This document shows, one piece after another, positions 18,117-26,704 of a stretch of 64,000 nucleotides of DNA (the first letter of the stretch is position 1; every line of letters begins with the position of its first letter). This DNA comes from Gammaproteobacteria bacterium. GTDB taxonomy: Bacteria > Pseudomonadota > Gammaproteobacteria > Steroidobacterales > Steroidobacteraceae. The notes under the pieces were generated by a model. That model was not told the DNA's origin. It did not search any database and saw only the letters and a list, made by a program, of their open reading frames with translations. Location of the stretch: assembly GCA_003164785.1 (NCBI GenBank), contig PLUE01000069.1, forward strand, positions 248,001 to 312,000. Reading direction: 5' to 3'. The position numbers and the translations under genes were made by a program.

Positions 18117-18773
18117 ATGAATCGAGTATCGGCGACCCAGGAGGCATACATTCCTAGCGACGGGCGGCGGCAATTGCGCGCCATCGGCCGGTCGCGCCGC
18201 TTCGCTCGCGATCAAGAGATCTACGGCGATGGCGAGAATGCCGATCACATCTATAAGGTGGCCGTCGGAGTCGTCCGGACGTACAAGTTTCTGCGCGATG
18301 GCCGCCGACACGTAGATGCGTTCTATGGGGAGGGCTCGGTATTCGGGCTCGAGTTGGGTTCGAGATACAGCCTTTCGGCGGCGGCCGCCGGGGATTGCAC
18401 CGTGATCTGTTATAGGCGCGGCAGTTTGGAGAGCTTTGCCTCTCATCAAGAGCGGACGTCCTTGCATCTCCTCGCGTCGGCCCTGAAAAGTTTGGCACGG
18501 GCGCAGGAGCATTGTCTTTCCCTCGGATGCAGGACCGCGGTTGAAAAGCTCGCGGTGTTCCTGCTCGCCGGCGCCGATGCGGGCGGCGCCGGCGCATCCA
18601 ACGAGGTCGTATTGGGGATGACGCGCAAGGACATCGCCGATCATCTGGGTCTCACCATCGAGACGGTGTCCAGAACATTTGCCGAGCTCGAGCGCAGAGC
18701 GCTGATCGAGCTGCACGGGGCGCGCTTGGTTCGACTGGTCAAGAAGTCGGATTTGCAGGGTTTATGTCTGTAG
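18117..18773 (+). CDS. Crp/Fnr-family regulator, FixK-like
   Basis: 218 residues: cyclic-nucleotide-binding-type beta barrel, dimer helix, and winged HTH MTRKDIADHLGLTIETVSRTF. The recognition helix has Glu182, Ser185 and Arg186, the E..SR pattern that reads TTGAT half-sites in FNR/FixK. The N-terminal cysteine cluster of FNR is absent, so it is probably not an Fe-S oxygen sensor itself; FixK-type control by expression or another ligand is more likely. Its 3' end overlaps the TadE-like gene by 10 bp. Perfect target boxes occur at both transcription origins of the pilus cluster. Confidence 0.88.
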   Translation: MNRVSATQEAYIPSDGRRQLRAIGRSRRFARDQEIYGDGENADHIYKVAVGVVRTYKFLRDGRRHVDAFYGEGSVFGLELGSRYSLSAAAAGDCTVICYRRGSLESFASHQERTSLHLLASALKSLARAQEHCLSLGCRTAVEKLAVFLLAGADAGGAGASNEVVLGMTRKDIADHLGLTIETVSRTFAELERRALIELHGARLVRLVKKSDLQGLCL

Positions 18774-19231
18774 GAGCCGATACTCGGGTCGGCGGGGCAT
18801 GGTGGGCGACGCGTCGCGGCACCGCCGCCATCGAGTTCGGGTTATTTGCGCCTCTCATGCTGATCCTGCTCGGCGGCGTCGTTGAACTGGGAAACGGGGT
18901 ATTCGAGGCGATGCAGGTGCAGAGCGCAGCCGAGGCGGGAGCTTTGTATGTGGCCAAGCACGGCTGGAACGCGGCGGCGATCAGCGCCGCCGTCATCAAC
19001 GCCACCCAGACAATCGGCATCGAAGCCACACCGGCTCCGACGAAATTCTGCGGCTGCCCCGGAAGCGGAGCCATTACCGTGACAAGCTGTACGGCGATCT
19101 GTTCGAATGGAAGCGCGGTGGGTACGTACGTCCAGATCAACGCGACGCTAGCAAACGACCAGATACTTTCCCTCTCGGGCTTGGTATTGCCGACTACGTT
19201 GACCGGGCTGGCGATCGTCAGGTTGAATTGA
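18764..19231 (+). CDS. TadE-like pseudopilin 1
   Basis: 155 residues. The TadE motif is seen as RRGTAAIEFGLFAPLMLILLGGVVELG, a class III prepilin-like start with Glu at +5 after the glycine, then QVQSAAEAGALY, the usual sequel to the anchor helix. The remainder is a small periplasmic domain with four cysteines. It is probably processed by CpaA and acts as a minor pilin. The ATG at 18764 lies inside the regulator gene. The next pseudopilin follows immediately. Confidence 0.85.
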   Translation: MSVGADTRVGGAWWATRRGTAAIEFGLFAPLMLILLGGVVELGNGVFEAMQVQSAAEAGALYVAKHGWNAAAISAAVINATQTIGIEATPAPTKFCGCPGSGAITVTSCTAICSNGSAVGTYVQINATLANDQILSLSGLVLPTTLTGLAIVRLN

Positions 19232-19633
19232 TTGACTGCGCTGCGACATGCGCCGGCTTCGACCCGAGGCTCGGTCGCGATCGAGTATGCATTCATATTG
19301 CCGACGCTGCTCATGTTGGTGCTGGGTATCATGGAATGCGGACGGCTGTTCTGGACATACACGACCTTGTATCGCGCCGCCGAAGCGGCGGCGCGTTGTG
19401 CCGCCGTCAATTCCGTCCTCTGCGGTACCGCGGCGCAGATCCAGGCCTATGCGGCGACCCAGGCCTACGGCCTGACGCTCGGCGCGTCGGCATTCACTGC
19501 CGTTACCGCCGCGTGCGGGATGCAGGTAAGCGCGAGTGTCCCGTTTACGCTCTTCATCCCTTGGGTCACCACGGGCTCGTCCGGCGCGTTCGATCTCATC
19601 ACCTTGAGTCCCGTGGCATGCTATCCGGTCTAG
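19232..19633 (+). CDS. TadE-like pseudopilin 2
   Basis: 133 residues with STRGSVAIEYAFILPTLLMLVLGIMECGRLFW, the TadE/TadF-type anchor with Glu at +5, followed by LYRAAEAAARCAA. Start is TTG at 19232, directly after the stop of pseudopilin 1; no ATG is available before the motif. It is similar in plan but not in sequence to its neighbour, so the two may form a heteromer (TadE/TadF). Its last 16 bp overlap the next gene. Confidence 0.82.
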   Translation: MTALRHAPASTRGSVAIEYAFILPTLLMLVLGIMECGRLFWTYTTLYRAAEAAARCAAVNSVLCGTAAQIQAYAATQAYGLTLGASAFTAVTAACGMQVSASVPFTLFIPWVTTGSSGAFDLITLSPVACYPV

Positions 19634-20313
19634 GATCTGCCGCCGCATCCGTTTCGCACTCGAGGAGTTGGGATGTCTTTACGCGAATCGTTGCCGTTGC
19701 GTGTTTCGGCTTCCTGGGCGCTGCCTCGTGCGCCGTGGTCATGGCGACGGTAAGTCGCATGGCGGCAAGTGGGTTCGATACGCGCATGTTCTGCACGATC
19801 GTCGTCAATGCCTGCATTTTCCTGCAATTCTTGATTCAGTCCACGCTCGTCGTCTGCCGATCGCGGGCGCTTGCGAAAACCGGAGGAGTGGGCGCCCGGG
19901 CGGTTGCAATGGCGGGAAGCTGGCTCATATTCGCCGTCGTGCTGTTGCCGATACGGGTGGATCTGTCGACGCCGATCTACGTGCTCGCGGCGCTGGTCAG
20001 CGCGGTCGGTGACTGTCTCGCCATTGTGGTGGTGCTGCATCTTGGACGTTCCTATAGCGTCATGGCTGAGGCACGGGGCTTGGTGGTGGATGGACCGTAT
20101 GCCATCGTCCGGCATCCGCTCTATCTGGCGGAACAACTCAGTCTGATCGGCGCCGTGATTACCTTTTTGTCGTGGAGAGTCATGGTGCTCTTCACGGTGC
20201 AGTCCTGTTGCCAGTATCTTCGTGCCCGCAATGAGGAGCGGATCCTCTCCAGCACCTTTCCGGCGTATGCGGACTATCGCCGCCGCACGCCGATGCTGGT
20301 GCCGGGAACGTAG
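19618..20313 (+). CDS. Isoprenylcysteine carboxyl methyltransferase-like membrane protein
   Basis: 231 residues with about five membrane segments and the C-terminal ICMT/PEMT signature GPYAIVRHPLYLAEQLSLIG ... RARNEERILSSTFPAYADYRRRTP, which in the family binds S-adenosylmethionine and membrane substrate. The ATG at 19618 sits within the end of pseudopilin 2, so translation is probably coupled. Bacterial members have mostly unknown substrates. The coupling to pseudopilins, rather than a housekeeping operon, is unusual; lipid or protein methylation at the membrane is possible. Confidence 0.8.
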   Translation: MLSGLGSAAASVSHSRSWDVFTRIVAVACFGFLGAASCAVVMATVSRMAASGFDTRMFCTIVVNACIFLQFLIQSTLVVCRSRALAKTGGVGARAVAMAGSWLIFAVVLLPIRVDLSTPIYVLAALVSAVGDCLAIVVVLHLGRSYSVMAEARGLVVDGPYAIVRHPLYLAEQLSLIGAVITFLSWRVMVLFTVQSCCQYLRARNEERILSSTFPAYADYRRRTPMLVPGT

Positions 20314-20332
20314 TTCGGGGTACAGCGGCGAT

Positions 20333-21082
20333 TCAGCCGCCCGAGTTGGCCTGCGGCTCGGGCAACAGGCGCGCCATCTCCTTGCGCACGGCAAAGTAGC
20401 ATTCGCAGGCCGTCGACTGCAGTCCGTTGCGGTTCAGTACGCTGATGTGTCCACGACGGTATTGAATGAACCCCAATTCCTGCAGGTGCCGGGCGGCGTC
20501 GGTGATGCTTTCGCGGCGGACGCCGAGCAGGTCGGCGACCAGTTCCTGGGTCATTTGTAATTCCTGCTCCGGCAGCCTGTCCAGATGCCAAAGGAGCCAT
20601 CGGCTCAGTTGCTGTTCGATGGAGTGATGACGGTTGCAGGCGGCGGTCTGGCACATTTGCATCATCAGGACCTGCGTGTACCGGAGCAATTGCACCTGCA
20701 TGGCACCATCACGTCGAAATTCCGCCGCAAGAATGCGACGGCAAAGCCGATAGGCATGGCCTTCGGCCCGCACGACGGCGGAACTGGGCGTGGTGTTGCC
20801 GCCCATGAACAGCGGGATGCCCACCATTCCCTCAGGTCCGACACCGGCGATCTCCGACGATGCCCCGGACCGTGTCACGTAATGCAGGGAGATGATGGCG
20901 GTCACCGGGAAATGAGCGTGCTCAAGCTGGCGTCCCGGCTCGTAAAGCACGTCGCCCGGATGCAACGCGACCAGCTCCAGATCGAGCGACAAGCGGTGCA
21001 GCACCGCAGCCGGCAGCGCCGCCAGAAGTTGGTTCTGGCGGGCGTAACAGGGCATCAGCTTGTCGGATCGACGAGCGTTCAT
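20333..21082 (-). CDS. Crp/Fnr-family regulator (paralogue A)
   Basis: 249 residues: nucleotide-binding-type barrel (GDVLYEPGRQLEHAHFPVTAIISL) and HTH with recognition segment GVRRESITDAARHLQELG. The E..SR pattern of FNR is missing, so it should read a different site. It is clearly paralogous to the product at 22057; both share CNRHHS before the dimer helix and CECY near the C-terminus. The start overlaps the stop of the PAS gene (ATGA), which gives a coupled PAS-regulator pair. Confidence 0.85.
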   Translation of the reverse strand: MNARRSDKLMPCYARQNQLLAALPAAVLHRLSLDLELVALHPGDVLYEPGRQLEHAHFPVTAIISLHYVTRSGASSEIAGVGPEGMVGIPLFMGGNTTPSSAVVRAEGHAYRLCRRILAAEFRRDGAMQVQLLRYTQVLMMQMCQTAACNRHHSIEQQLSRWLLWHLDRLPEQELQMTQELVADLLGVRRESITDAARHLQELGFIQYRRGHISVLNRNGLQSTACECYFAVRKEMARLLPEPQANSGG

Positions 21083-21768
21083 GCGTTTGGCCGCATGGAG
21101 ATCTCCAGCCCCACTCCGCGGTAGCCCATGAAGCGAGATGCACGATTGAAGATCGGCTCGCCGCTGATCCGGAACTGCTGGCTCACGCCGCTGACGTCGA
21201 TCCGGGTCAGGTCGAGAAAGGCCAGCCTGGCGTCGATCTTTGACTGGAGCATCGCATGCTCAAACTCGGCCCAGCCGCCGGGCAATGTGACGGCGTCCGA
21301 GAGATCGTCCGCGACTTCCAGCAGGTCGCGTATCGGCCCGGAAGCTTTGACGAAGCTTCCATGTTCGTCCTGCTCCCAGTACCAATCGGCCGCGAGTTCC
21401 GTGAGGCTTCGATAGCGGGCTTCGCTTTCGCGCAATTCCGACGTCCGCTCCCGAACCAGCTCTTCGAGGACCTCGTTGCACTGCTCGAGCTGCCGGTACA
21501 GGAGCCGCACCTCGAGCATGTGGTGAATGCGGGTCTTGACTTCCGCCGGCAGGGGGTCGGTCGTGGCGGTCACGTTGCCCGTCTCGGCCCTCTTGACGAC
21601 CTCGTGGGCTCGGAAACCGAGCATCCGTTCGGCGCCGACGTTGAAGATCTGGATCAGCCCTGCCGGGTCGGTCGCAATTTTCACGAAATTGGCGCTGTTG
21701 TAGACCGCCTGTTGCAAGGCGCTCGCGATGTCGTCCACTTCTCTGGCGGGTTCGAATTTCATGGTCAT
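21079..21768 (-). CDS. PAS-domain sensory protein without output domain
   Basis: 229 residues. A first PAS-like domain (about 15-95, FVKIATDPAGLIQIFNVGAERMLGF) is followed by a coiled coil (LLYRQLEQCNEVLEELVRERTSELRESEARYRSL) and a second PAS domain ending in GEPIFNRASRFMGYRGVGLEI. No kinase, GGDEF or DNA-binding domain follows, so the product must signal through a partner. The coupled Crp-type regulator is the obvious candidate. The start at 21768 (MTM) or 21762 cannot be decided; neither has a clear ribosome site. Confidence 0.75.
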   Translation of the reverse strand: MTMKFEPAREVDDIASALQQAVYNSANFVKIATDPAGLIQIFNVGAERMLGFRAHEVVKRAETGNVTATTDPLPAEVKTRIHHMLEVRLLYRQLEQCNEVLEELVRERTSELRESEARYRSLTELAADWYWEQDEHGSFVKASGPIRDLLEVADDLSDAVTLPGGWAEFEHAMLQSKIDARLAFLDLTRIDVSGVSQQFRISGEPIFNRASRFMGYRGVGLEISMRPNA

Positions 21769-22056
21769 TTCATCAGACGCGATCGTGATTCTGCGATATC
21801 GCCCCGCCACTCGTGTTGCTGTCTCCCCGATGGGAAATTCAACGACCTTACCGGATAACCAGTCCGGCAGTCCCGCAAAGCAGACAGCGGGTGATTGCCG
21901 AGTCCCTTGAAGGGCGCTGGCTCGTCATCCACCAACGCGTGACGGCGCGGGTCCTGTGTCCGCCACCGCACAGACGATCGGGATTCGGGCCGGCACACTG
22001 CGGGCGGCTGACCGTGACATTGACGGCCGCGAAAACGATTGCACTGGGAGCGTCGT

Positions 22057-22845
22057 ATGCACCTTGGCGAGGAGTCTGTAAGAAACCATCTGCTGTCGGC
22101 TCTTTCGCCCGCGCCATGCGTGCGCTGGCTGGCCATGCTCGAACACGTGCGGATGCCATTGGGTCAGGTGCTCTGCGAGCCGGGAGATTCGCCGGACTAC
22201 GTGTATTTTCCGATCACGGCCATCGTGTCGCTGTTGTATGTCATGTGCGACGGGGCGTCGGCGGAAATTGCGGTGGTCGGAAACGAGGGCTTGGTCGGGG
22301 TGTCCGTTTTCATGGGGGGCGAGTCGACTCCAGCTCGCGCCATGGTGAAGAGCGCTGGTACGGCATACCGGATGAGGTCGGTGCTCTTGAAGGCGGAATT
22401 CGACAGGCTGGGGCCGGCTCGGCAGCTTCTGCTGAAATTTACGCAGGCGCTGTTAACCCAGATGACGCAGACGTTGGTGTGCAACCGTCATCATTCGCTC
22501 GCCGAGCAACTCTGCAGGTGGTTGTTGCTGAGCTTGGATCGTCTGAATGGAGACGTGCTGCTGATGACCCAGGAGCTCATTGCCAACATGCTGGGGGTAC
22601 GTCGCGGAGGAATCACCGAAGGCGCTCTGAAGCTGCAAAGGGAAGGGCTCATCGTGTACGCGCGGGGACATATCACGGTTCTGGATCGAAGGGGCCTGGA
22701 ACGGCGGAGCTGCGAGTGCTACGAGGTGGTGAAGCGCGAGTACGATCGGCTGCTGCCTGACATTCGCGGGCAGGCGGTTGTTGATCCGGCCGCTTTGGGA
22801 GCGCGGTCGCCCGAACGGTCGTTGGCAGCACAGATCTACCGATGA
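22057..22845 (+). CDS. Crp/Fnr-family regulator (paralogue B)
   Basis: 262 residues with the same plan as the product at 20333: barrel with GQVLCEPGDSPDYVYFPITAIVSL, GNEGLVGVSVFMGG, CNRHHS, HTH with GVRRGGITEGALKLQREG, and CECYEVV near the end. The recognition helix lacks E..SR. The ATG at 22057 has GGGAG 6 bp upstream. It is divergent from the PAS/regulator pair, with about 290 bp between, so the two units may cross-regulate. Confidence 0.85.
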   Translation: MHLGEESVRNHLLSALSPAPCVRWLAMLEHVRMPLGQVLCEPGDSPDYVYFPITAIVSLLYVMCDGASAEIAVVGNEGLVGVSVFMGGESTPARAMVKSAGTAYRMRSVLLKAEFDRLGPARQLLLKFTQALLTQMTQTLVCNRHHSLAEQLCRWLLLSLDRLNGDVLLMTQELIANMLGVRRGGITEGALKLQREGLIVYARGHITVLDRRGLERRSCECYEVVKREYDRLLPDIRGQAVVDPAALGARSPERSLAAQIYR

Positions 22846-22861
22846 TCGGCCGACCCCGCAC

Positions 22862-23062
22862 GTGAGAGGCGTCATCAGCGAGTTCGACGATGAGAAGCGC
22901 TTTGGAATCATCGATGGCGATGATGGTGGTCTCGTCATTTTCAATCTCGAAGGCTGCTCGCCCCCTGGTCGCGACACGTTGAAGGTGGGTATGCGTGTCG
23001 GTTTCACCAGGATCGATTCCAGCCCGGTCGCACGCGCGGTGTCCGTCGTGCCGGTCGACTGA
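22862..23062 (+). CDS. Cold-shock-domain-like small protein
   Basis: 66 residues from GTG 22862: RGVISEFDDEKRFGIIDGDDGGLVIFNLEGC then LKVGMRVGFTRID and VARAVSV. This follows the cold-shock pattern of a G-x-V strand, an FG-I-I RNP1-like strand and a final A..V strand, but the aromatic RNA-binding residues are partly lost. It starts 16 bp after the regulator gene. Start codon choice is uncertain, and no strong ribosome site is seen. Confidence 0.55.
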   Translation: MRGVISEFDDEKRFGIIDGDDGGLVIFNLEGCSPPGRDTLKVGMRVGFTRIDSSPVARAVSVVPVD

Positions 23063-23134
23063 GCGAGGCCCTTTGCCCATCCCGAGAAAGGCCACGTGGA
23101 TGCCCTCGTGATGTTTCGATCTCTGTAGCGGGCA

Positions 23135-25288
23135 TCACACGAGATTGCGCGGAATCACGCGGTTCCAGGAGCGTGAGAAAACCACCGCATCGTCCTCCCA
23201 CGCCTCGAAGGTCTCGGTGCAGATGAAGTCCGTCGGGGTGGATTGGCACAGGCTGTGGGCGCGCAACTTCACGTTCCAATCACTCCGCTGGTAGACGTTG
23301 ATCGCCGTGGCCTCCATTTCCGCGCTGTTCGGATCGTCTTCGCAGATCGATCGGCGGGCCTGATAGGCCTCTTTGTAGGTCGTGCCGGTTCCGGGCACCG
23401 GGTCGCCCTCGGGGTCGAGTGAACCGTCCGTGAGGGTGAACGTGCGATGACCGGGTTCACCGGATATCTGCACATCCGCCAGGGGTTGGGCATAGGGCGC
23501 CGGCGCAACGTCGGTCGTCAGATAACGTTCACGGTAGATCCCGAACGGCGGGGTCTCGCCGGCGCGGGTGGGCCGCACGGGGAGTTCGACCCAGGAAGTC
23601 CCCGTCGTGATGTTCAGCGTCACGGGTTCCGGTGAGGGCCAGACGACCGGCCACCAGGTCTCGCTCAAGGCCACCCGGATGCGAGTCCCGGCGGCGAAGC
23701 GATAACAGGCAAATTGCGCCTCGATGCGCACGTCCGTCATGGCCCCCGGCACCAGCGGCGCAGGTGCAACATGACCGTCGCGATGGGTGAGGTTGAGCAG
23801 GGCATAGGTCACGAAGTGCGACTGTCCGTCCGGCGTCACTTCCGTCAGCCGCGCACACAGCTTCGCGACCGGCTTGTCGGCACGCAACCGAACCCGAAAA
23901 ACGGCCACGCCCATGATGTCGATGGGAGCTTTCAGCGGCGGGGAATCGAAACAAAGAGAGTTCGCGTCGTCCCCTGCCTGATTGCGCCACCAGGTCTTCG
24001 GATCTCCCGAGGCGTCGGATTGCGGGTTGGCGAAGCCGATCGTCAAATTCGTGTGATGCGCCAATTCAGTCTGCACTCCCGCCGCGGGGGCCAAGCCGTC
24101 ACCGTTGAGATACCAGTTCTGGGGTTTGATCTCCGGGCTTGGCCAGGCGGGCTCGGATACCCAGGCGCCACGCGTGTCGTGCGGGTAGCTGACCCCCGCC
24201 GGCCGATCCTCCCGGAACGCCCAAATGCGCGGCTCGCTCATGATGGTGTTGGATTCGCCGAGCAACCAATGGCGCCACCAGCGAACTTCGACCGGCAACC
24301 AGTCGACGCCCGGTCCCGGGCTGCCGTTGGCTGCATCGGTGGGCACCCCATGATGACCGCGCGGCTGGGGATAGCCGGGCCATTTGTGGGCCCACGGTCC
24401 GATGAGGGCCTTCTGCGGTACCTGGGGTGCACGCTCCATCATCCGCGTCGCCGACGGCAGATACGAATCGAGCATGCCGGCGACATTGTAAATCGCGCAG
24501 CGAATCGCGCCATAGTCCTGGATCGAGCCGTCACGCCATTTCTCGTCGAGGGTCTGGTGCTCGTTCCACAGCAGGGTGAGCGGGTTGCTGGCTTGCAGCC
24601 TCTCCTGCCACATGCCGCGCCACCGATCGGCGCCTACGATGGCCGGGTCCGGCGGTGCGCGCATGACCACCTGCCATTCCATGGCCCAGGTGAACTGGTC
24701 GTTGATGAGGCAGCCGCCGCGATAGTGGACGTCGTCGAGGTATCGCTGCTCCGTGCCGCAGGTCGAGACGATGGCCTTGAGGGCGGCGGGCGCCTTGGCC
24801 GCGGCCTGCAGCGCCGTGAACGACCCGTAGGAAATTCCGCGCATGCCGACGTTGCCGTTGCACCAGCGCTGACGGGAGATCCATTCGATCACCGCCAGCG
24901 CGTCTGCCTGCTCGATGGGCAGATACTCGTCGAGCATGCTGCCGTCGGAGTCGCCGGTTCCCCGAATGTCGACCCGGATGAAGGCGATGCCCGCCTTTGC
25001 CAGGAAGGGTCCGGCGACGTCGTCCCGGTAGCGGTAGCCGTCACGCTTGCGATACGGAAGATACTCGAGCACCGCCCCGGCAGGCACCTTGTCCGCGGAA
25101 GCGGGCAGAAAAACGCGCGCCGCGAGCCGCACACCGTCCTGCATGGGTATGTACAGGTTCTCGATGATCTTCACGCCCGGATCATCGATGGTCACGAGCG
25201 TCGACAGCGTCTCGTTGCCGCGCCGCGCCAGTGCCCAGGCGGGAATCGCCAACCCCACCAAACCCAGAACGCTGCGTCTCGATGTCAT
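23135..25288 (-). CDS. CocE/NonD-type serine hydrolase (X-Pro dipeptidyl-peptidase family), Tat exported
   Basis: 717 residues. The N-terminus MTSRRSVLGLVGLAIPAWALA is a twin-arginine-type signal. The alpha/beta hydrolase domain has GMRGISYGSF with the nucleophile Ser153, an Asp in GMLDSYLPS and the His in GPWAHKWPG. The C-terminal half is the jelly-roll domain of the family (GAMTDVRIEAQFACYRFAAGTRIRVALSE). Members cleave acyl, ester or X-Pro substrates such as cocaine esterase and glutaryl-7-ACA acylase. ATG 25288 has GGGGA upstream. It stands alone, so the substrate is unknown. Confidence 0.88.
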   Translation of the reverse strand: MTSRRSVLGLVGLAIPAWALARRGNETLSTLVTIDDPGVKIIENLYIPMQDGVRLAARVFLPASADKVPAGAVLEYLPYRKRDGYRYRDDVAGPFLAKAGIAFIRVDIRGTGDSDGSMLDEYLPIEQADALAVIEWISRQRWCNGNVGMRGISYGSFTALQAAAKAPAALKAIVSTCGTEQRYLDDVHYRGGCLINDQFTWAMEWQVVMRAPPDPAIVGADRWRGMWQERLQASNPLTLLWNEHQTLDEKWRDGSIQDYGAIRCAIYNVAGMLDSYLPSATRMMERAPQVPQKALIGPWAHKWPGYPQPRGHHGVPTDAANGSPGPGVDWLPVEVRWWRHWLLGESNTIMSEPRIWAFREDRPAGVSYPHDTRGAWVSEPAWPSPEIKPQNWYLNGDGLAPAAGVQTELAHHTNLTIGFANPQSDASGDPKTWWRNQAGDDANSLCFDSPPLKAPIDIMGVAVFRVRLRADKPVAKLCARLTEVTPDGQSHFVTYALLNLTHRDGHVAPAPLVPGAMTDVRIEAQFACYRFAAGTRIRVALSETWWPVVWPSPEPVTLNITTGTSWVELPVRPTRAGETPPFGIYRERYLTTDVAPAPYAQPLADVQISGEPGHRTFTLTDGSLDPEGDPVPGTGTTYKEAYQARRSICEDDPNSAEMEATAINVYQRSDWNVKLRAHSLCQSTPTDFICTETFEAWEDDAVVFSRSWNRVIPRNLV

Positions 25289-25324
25289 GAAGGATCCCCG
25301 ATGGAAGAACACGCGCGGAATCAT

Positions 25325-25613
25325 CCGGCGTCATCGTACGTGATCTGCGCGGAATCGCGAATCCTTGTTGAACGATCGACTAGTTGTACAAAGCCCGGGA
25401 GGCGGGAATGGCTACTTCGTCTTGCCCGGGGTGGGACTGATGTCGGGCGGCTACGGAAACGATGAACTACAGACCAGTGGCGCGCTTCGCGTGTATGAGG
25501 ATCCGGGGGATCTGCATCGGCATATCGATGAGGTCGCTTCCCGCAGCCGCTAGCCGTGCTTGGCCGACGAGTTGCGGGGGCACCTCGCGCGAGGACCCCC
25601 GGCGACGGTCAGC
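25325..25613. other. Non-coding interval with a hairpin
   Basis: 289 bp between two minus-strand genes. No convincing gene. A strong hairpin lies at 25576-25600: GGGGG, then the palindrome CCTCGCGCGAGG, then CCCCC. It is 14 bp downstream of the stop of the small secreted protein gene on the minus strand and may end its transcript, although no T-run follows. Confidence 0.5.
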
Positions 25614-25871
25614 TCACTGCTTGGCCGCATCAAGCGCCTTTTTGGCGCGATGTCGATGGTAGTGGGCCTTGGCCTTGTGCACCTTCGCCTTGCCCTTGTC
25701 CAACGTCTTGTGCGGCTGCGAAGACATCGCCCCTTTCACATTGTCGCCTGCTTCCTGGGCCGTTTCCGACGCAGCCTTCCCGGACTCTTTGATGGCCGTG
25801 CCAGCCTGCGAGAAAGCCGTCGAGGTGGCGACCATCGCCGCCATCACCACCAATATCTGAGTCATTTTCAT
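25614..25871 (-). CDS. Small secreted basic protein of unknown function
   Basis: 85 residues. A signal peptide (MKMTQILVVMAAMVATSTAFS) is followed by AGTAIKESGKAASETAQEAGDNVKGAM, an amphipathic Ala/Lys/Glu helix, and a Lys/His-rich tail (KAKVHKAKAHYHRHRAKKALDAAK). The helix resembles small stress-type or LEA-like periplasmic proteins; the His/Lys tail could bind metal or nucleic acid. I do not recognise a named family. ATG 25871 has GGGAG 7 bp upstream. Confidence 0.65.
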   Translation of the reverse strand: MKMTQILVVMAAMVATSTAFSQAGTAIKESGKAASETAQEAGDNVKGAMSSQPHKTLDKGKAKVHKAKAHYHRHRAKKALDAAKQ

Positions 25872-26065
25872 CTTGTCGCTCCCGTTAGTTCTCACCCACG
25901 CCATTATGGACCAACCTGTGGAGCGCCGCGAGCCGCATAGCGTCATGCGTGACGCAAAAGGGTGCACGCGGGGGGGCGCGGGCTGCTCGAGTTGGTGCGT
26001 CGGCCGATGGTGACTACCTGGCGATCATTGGCCTAAATCGAGGCGCTGCCTGGCGGCGGTTTAGG

Positions 26066-26118
26066 GATATAATTTTTCCCTGGTTTGAAAGGCAACTCTT
26101 TAGAGACGGCGTGAAAGG
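26066..26118 (+). promoter_or_regulatory. Possible promoter and ribosome site of the DUF2934 gene
   Basis: A perfect TATAAT is at 26068-26073 inside a small GGGA...TCCC inverted repeat, and AAAGG lies near 26114 before the ATG at 26126. No good -35 is seen 17 bp upstream, so an activator or extended -10 may be needed. Confidence 0.4.
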
Positions 26119-26125
26119 TAAAGCA

Positions 26126-26497
26126 ATGGCTAAGCGTGAACCCCCAGCAAAGAACACGGATCCCGCGGCGAAGCCCGCTGAGTCCACGGCGAAGCCCGCC
26201 GAATCCACGGCGAAGAAGCCGGCGAAGCGAAAGGCGGCCACCACGAAGTCACCGCGAATGGACGGCGCGGACCGGGTCGGGCCGCAAGCCTCGAAGAGCG
26301 ATGAGCCGGCCGATGCCGTCCTCGCGTCAACGGGTCATACCGCCGGCGACGATCGTCGGCGACAACTCATCGCGATCCAGGCCTACTTTCTGGCGGAGCG
26401 ACGTGGATTTGCCGCGGGCCAGGAAGTCGAAGATTGGATCGCGGCGGAAGTCGTCGTCGATTTGCTGGACCCGGCTGCGAATTCCCTCGACCGATGA
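26126..26497 (+). CDS. DUF2934 protein with Ala/Lys/Pro-rich N-terminus
   Basis: 123 residues. The C-terminal 45 residues (RRQLIAIQAYFLAERRGFAAGQEVEDWIAAEVVV) are a DUF2934 domain, a short helical unit of unknown function. The N-terminal half is low-complexity and basic, with a duplicated AKPAEST unit coded by a 21-bp tandem repeat near 26168-26210, followed by AKKPAKRKAATTK, reminiscent of histone H1-like tails. A nucleoid- or nucleic-acid-binding role is possible. A second DUF2934 gene lies at 49799. Confidence 0.8.
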   Translation: MAKREPPAKNTDPAAKPAESTAKPAESTAKKPAKRKAATTKSPRMDGADRVGPQASKSDEPADAVLASTGHTAGDDRRRQLIAIQAYFLAERRGFAAGQEVEDWIAAEVVVDLLDPAANSLDR

Positions 26498-26704
26498 CGG
26501 CGGGCATCGATTTGATGCGACGCGATGATGCGTTGGTGCCGGCGGTCGGTCTATCGGGGCTGAGGATCTTCAAAGGGTAGCAGGCGCACGCCGCCGTACG
26601 TCATTGTCCGGCGGCGTCGGGTATGCCACGCCCGCCATGGCGAATGCAGCCCCGTGTTGGTAGTCTTGGGCGCCGAAACCGTTCGGTTGCAATGGGGTTC
26701 CAAC

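Noticed and set aside
25365..25553. 62-codon frame between the CocE-like and small secreted protein genes
   Set aside because: There is no ribosome site and no family features, and Gly-rich frames are common here.
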